A DNA stretch of 64,000 bases from Nonomuraea sp. NBC_00507 (lineage in GTDB: Bacteria; Actinomycetota; Actinomycetes; Streptosporangiales; Streptosporangiaceae), in NCBI RefSeq assembly GCF_036013525.1, contig NZ_CP107853.1:5518001-5582000 (forward strand). Reading direction: 5' to 3'. This document shows, in pieces, positions 61,788 to 64,000 of the stretch. The translations under genes and the position numbers were made by a program. Every line of letters begins with the position of its first letter. Position 1 is the first letter of the stretch. The notes beneath the pieces were generated by a model that saw only the letters and a program-made list of their open reading frames with translations, searched no databases and had not been told where the DNA came from.

Positions 61788-64000
61788 TACAGCGGGCGGT
61801 CGCCGGCTCCGAAGCTGGTGAACTCGTACACCCCGGTCTTGGCCGAGGCGTGCGCCAGTGCCGCGTCCGGCGGCTGCCCGGCCGCGACGAGCTCGTGGAA
61901 CATGCTCATCACCGCCCGCGCCGCCTCGTCCTGCACCGGCACCATGCCTGCGATCACGCACGACGACCCCTTAGCCAGGAATGTCCCCGGCAGCCCCAGC
62001 GGAGCCCCCTCCATCGGCGTTCGTGACATGCCCGAATTGCAGGCGGAAAGCACCACGAGCTCTGGCGATCGCGTCACGTTCAGCAGGTCGTACGCCATGA
62101 GCGACCCGTCCTCCAGCGTGATCCCGGACACCAGCGGACTACGGGCGTGGAACACCCCGTGCGCCGCCAGATGCAGCACATCCGCGACCGCCAGCGCGTT
62201 CAGCACCGGCTCGATGCGCCCCGGCACCTCGCGCCCGCCCGGATGACAGGCCAGCACGTGCGCCACCTCGGCCTGCGCGTGAGCCAGCGCCGGCCCGGCC
62301 GCCGCGGCCACCGAGGGAGGCCCGGCCCCGCGAGCGCCTTCCCGTGCCCGCACCCAGGAGGCCGCGCTGGCCGCCACGCTCACGGGGCGCCCGCGCAGGA
62401 ACGGCAGCGCACCCCACGGAAGCGTGTGCAGTGCGCCCACCGGCACCACCACCAGCGGCGCGTCGCCCAGGTCGGCCGCCAGCGGCCGGAACACCAGCTG
62501 CTCGAGCTCCCCGGCCACGATCTGGAGATCCTTGTCGCGCCGCAGATCCGGCCGCTCTCGCGCCTCCGACCGCCTGCGGACGGCGTAACGCAGCCGTACG
62601 ATCGCCTCCTCGACCGCCCGCACGGCCCCCAGCCGCCGCAGCACCACCCGCTCCCCGGTGATCAACACCGCCAGCAGCGAGTCCCCGTCCACCACGAACT
62701 CCACCAGAGCCCGCCGCCCCAGCTCGGCCCGCACCCGTTCGGGGTCCGCCAGCGCACAGGCATGGGCGGGCGCCGTGACGGCCCGCCATCGCTCGGCCCA
62801 TTCGAACACGTCGCACGGCCCGCCGGCGCGTACCGCCAGCCCCAGCCCGAACGCCGCAAGCCGCTCCCCGGCCCTGGCCACGTGCGCCCGCAGCGAAGGG
62901 TCGGCGAACGTCTCCACCTGCACGCTCACCTCGGCCAGCCCGTCGCGGACGGCCAGAAAGGCTCCGGGGATGTCCTCCTGCAGCGCCGCCTCCATCGCGA
63001 GCGCATGCTGGCGTACGGGGACCGGGATCTGCGACGCCCGCGCCAGCTGCCTGGCCTGCGGCTCCGACGCGAGCGAGGTCAGCCGGGCGCCCGCGGGCGC
63101 CCACCGCTCGCCGCGCCCGGGGAGGTCGGCGTGCCGGGTGAGGCGGGCCAGCTGCGCGGAGGCCGTCGGATGATCGTCGACGGCGAGTGCCGCCTCGGCC
63201 GCCACCAGGCGCAACGCCGCCGCCCCCGCCAGGTGGGCGCCTCCGTCCTCCAGCTCGTCCGCGCCCGCGATCAGCTCGGTGACCAGTGCTGGCGTGACGG
63301 GTTCGAGTGCCAGGCGCGAGCGCAGCACGACCTCCCTGGCTAGTGGCAGCCACGAGGTGCGGCCCTGCGCGGCCAGCTCGCCCGCCGCCTGCTCGGCCAC
63401 CGCTCGCGCTCGGTGCGGGTCGCCGATCAGCAGCTCCGCCTGGGCGAGCTTCAGCCGCGCCTCGGCCAGCGCCGCCCGGGCCCCGCAGGTCTCCAGATCG
63501 GGCACGGCGAGGTTCAGCATGGCCCTGGCCTCGCCGGGCAGGTGGGCGGCCAGCAGGGCGCCGGCGAAGTCGGCCCGCATGGTGGCCAGCCGCTCGGGAT
63601 AGCCGAAGAGGGTGTCCTCTGCCTCCCGGTAGTGGTGGAACGCCTCGGCGATGTCGCCCCGCCGTACCGCGAGGAACGGCAGGTTGGCGGCGGACAGGCG
63701 GGCCAGGTGACGCAGCCCGGCATGCTGGGAGATCTGGAGGCAGGCGGTGAGATCGCGCATGGCGGCATCCCAGTCGCCCCGGTAGGAGTGGACGAGGCCG
63801 CGGTTGAGCAGGCCGCCCGCCAGGAACCTGCGGTTGTCGAGGGTGCCGGGCGCGCCCGCCAGGGCTCGCAGCGCGCGGTCGCACGCGGCGACGGCCTCCT
63901 GCAGCCGACCGAGGTGGGCCAGCGCGACCGCGCGCTGGGTGTCGAGCTTGGCACGGTCGAGCGGGGACAGGTAGGCCCACGCCAGTGCGGCCACGCGCAG
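61727..64000 (-). CDS. TPR-CHAT (caspase-like) protein, N-terminus outside the window
   Basis: The frame is open to the window end, so the protein is truncated on its N-terminal side; about 757 residues are visible. The first 450 or so are TPR-like helical repeats (AVALAHLGRLQEAVAACDRA, GLVHSYRGDWDAAMRDLTAC, AQAELLIGDPHRARAVAEQA). The CHAT protease-like domain follows: VPVGALHTLPWGALPFLRGR, then the catalytic His in LHLAAHGVFHARSPL (about 612) and the Cys in LVVLSACNSGM (about 652). CHAT proteins are caspase relatives, some acting as effectors in defence or cell-death systems, others unassigned. Upstream partners cannot be seen. Confidence 0.88.
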   Translation of the reverse strand: MRVAALAWAYLSPLDRAKLDTQRAVALAHLGRLQEAVAACDRALRALAGAPGTLDNRRFLAGGLLNRGLVHSYRGDWDAAMRDLTACLQISQHAGLRHLARLSAANLPFLAVRRGDIAEAFHHYREAEDTLFGYPERLATMRADFAGALLAAHLPGEARAMLNLAVPDLETCGARAALAEARLKLAQAELLIGDPHRARAVAEQAAGELAAQGRTSWLPLAREVVLRSRLALEPVTPALVTELIAGADELEDGGAHLAGAAALRLVAAEAALAVDDHPTASAQLARLTRHADLPGRGERWAPAGARLTSLASEPQARQLARASQIPVPVRQHALAMEAALQEDIPGAFLAVRDGLAEVSVQVETFADPSLRAHVARAGERLAAFGLGLAVRAGGPCDVFEWAERWRAVTAPAHACALADPERVRAELGRRALVEFVVDGDSLLAVLITGERVVLRRLGAVRAVEEAIVRLRYAVRRRSEARERPDLRRDKDLQIVAGELEQLVFRPLAADLGDAPLVVVPVGALHTLPWGALPFLRGRPVSVAASAASWVRAREGARGAGPPSVAAAAGPALAHAQAEVAHVLACHPGGREVPGRIEPVLNALAVADVLHLAAHGVFHARSPLVSGITLEDGSLMAYDLLNVTRSPELVVLSACNSGMSRTPMEGAPLGLPGTFLAKGSSCVIAGMVPVQDEAARAVMSMFHELVAAGQPPDAALAHASAKTGVYEFTSFGAGDRPLYQPVATGLEGSATQLDQEPT

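Overview
The window reads as a chromosomal core segment of a high-G+C actinobacterium. The gene set and order (class II nrdJ end, principal sigma factor of the HrdB type, parE, parC, an N-terminal-GNAT protein acetyltransferase, a DUF5998 protein, a type I phosphodiesterase, then a sulfurtransferase) match, from memory, the hrdB-parE-parC neighbourhood of Streptomyces and its relatives. Protein character suggests Streptosporangiales (for example Nonomuraea), but the sequence alone does not fix the genus. There is no phage, plasmid, insertion-sequence, tRNA, rRNA or CRISPR signal. Most genes are single or in pairs, in both orientations, and many starts lack a Shine-Dalgarno sequence and instead sit 6-9 nt after a TANNNT hexamer, as leaderless actinobacterial mRNAs do.

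Layout. 1-4.3 kb: end of nrdJ with a strong terminator, a small winged-helix regulator with an inverted repeat upstream, a PP2C/SpoIIE phosphatase, a secreted glycerophosphodiesterase, and an extremely acidic secreted repeat protein preceded by an A+T-rich leader. 4.5-15.5 kb: metabolic and accessory genes (two MFS carriers, flavin/F420 split-barrel proteins, SnoaL-like protein, amidohydrolase, PrsW-like membrane protease, Asp-nucleophile hydrolase divergent from an HxlR regulator, AhpD-like protein, SapA-like secreted protein, AlkZ-like DNA glycosylase) with two tiny Arg-rich peptide genes between them. 15.5-21.1 kb: a complete oligopeptide-type ABC importer operon (permease, permease, fused double ATPase, lipoprotein). 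21.2-26.3 kb: a membrane-anchored double CbxX/CfxQ AAA+ ATPase, a haloalkane dehalogenase and a TPR/multi-TM protein. 26.5-34.5 kb: DHA2 exporter, DoxX, EamA transporter, soluble transhydrogenase SthA, 5-oxoprolinase PxpABC and a thioesterase.

34.5-43.6 kb: a 516-residue unknown protein, a small repeat cluster, an HhH-GPD protein, a PAS-PAS-GAF-PP2C phosphatase, the principal sigma factor with a classic terminator, YaaA, a GNAT protein whose stop codon starts a 29-bp tandem repeat, and a DUF7455 protein. 43.8-51.1 kb: parE and parC in convergent orientation around carbonic anhydrase, a 23-copy 13-bp minisatellite, a thioredoxin-like and a VOC protein. 51.5-64 kb: a TauD-type dioxygenase behind a perfect 18-bp palindrome, a RecQ helicase fused to a phosphoribosyltransferase-like tail, a PfkB kinase, the acetyltransferase, DUF5998, phosphodiesterase and sulfurtransferase, and a TPR-CHAT protein cut by the window end.

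The housekeeping backbone (NrdJ, sigma factor, topoisomerase IV, acetyltransferase) supplies DNA precursors, transcription, chromosome decatenation and control of acyl-CoA enzymes. Around it sit small regulated transport and detoxification units. The least explained elements are the paired Arg-rich peptides, the acidic repeat protein, the membrane AAA+ tandem, the TPR-membrane protein, the TPR-CHAT protein and several perfect palindromes with no regulator beside them.
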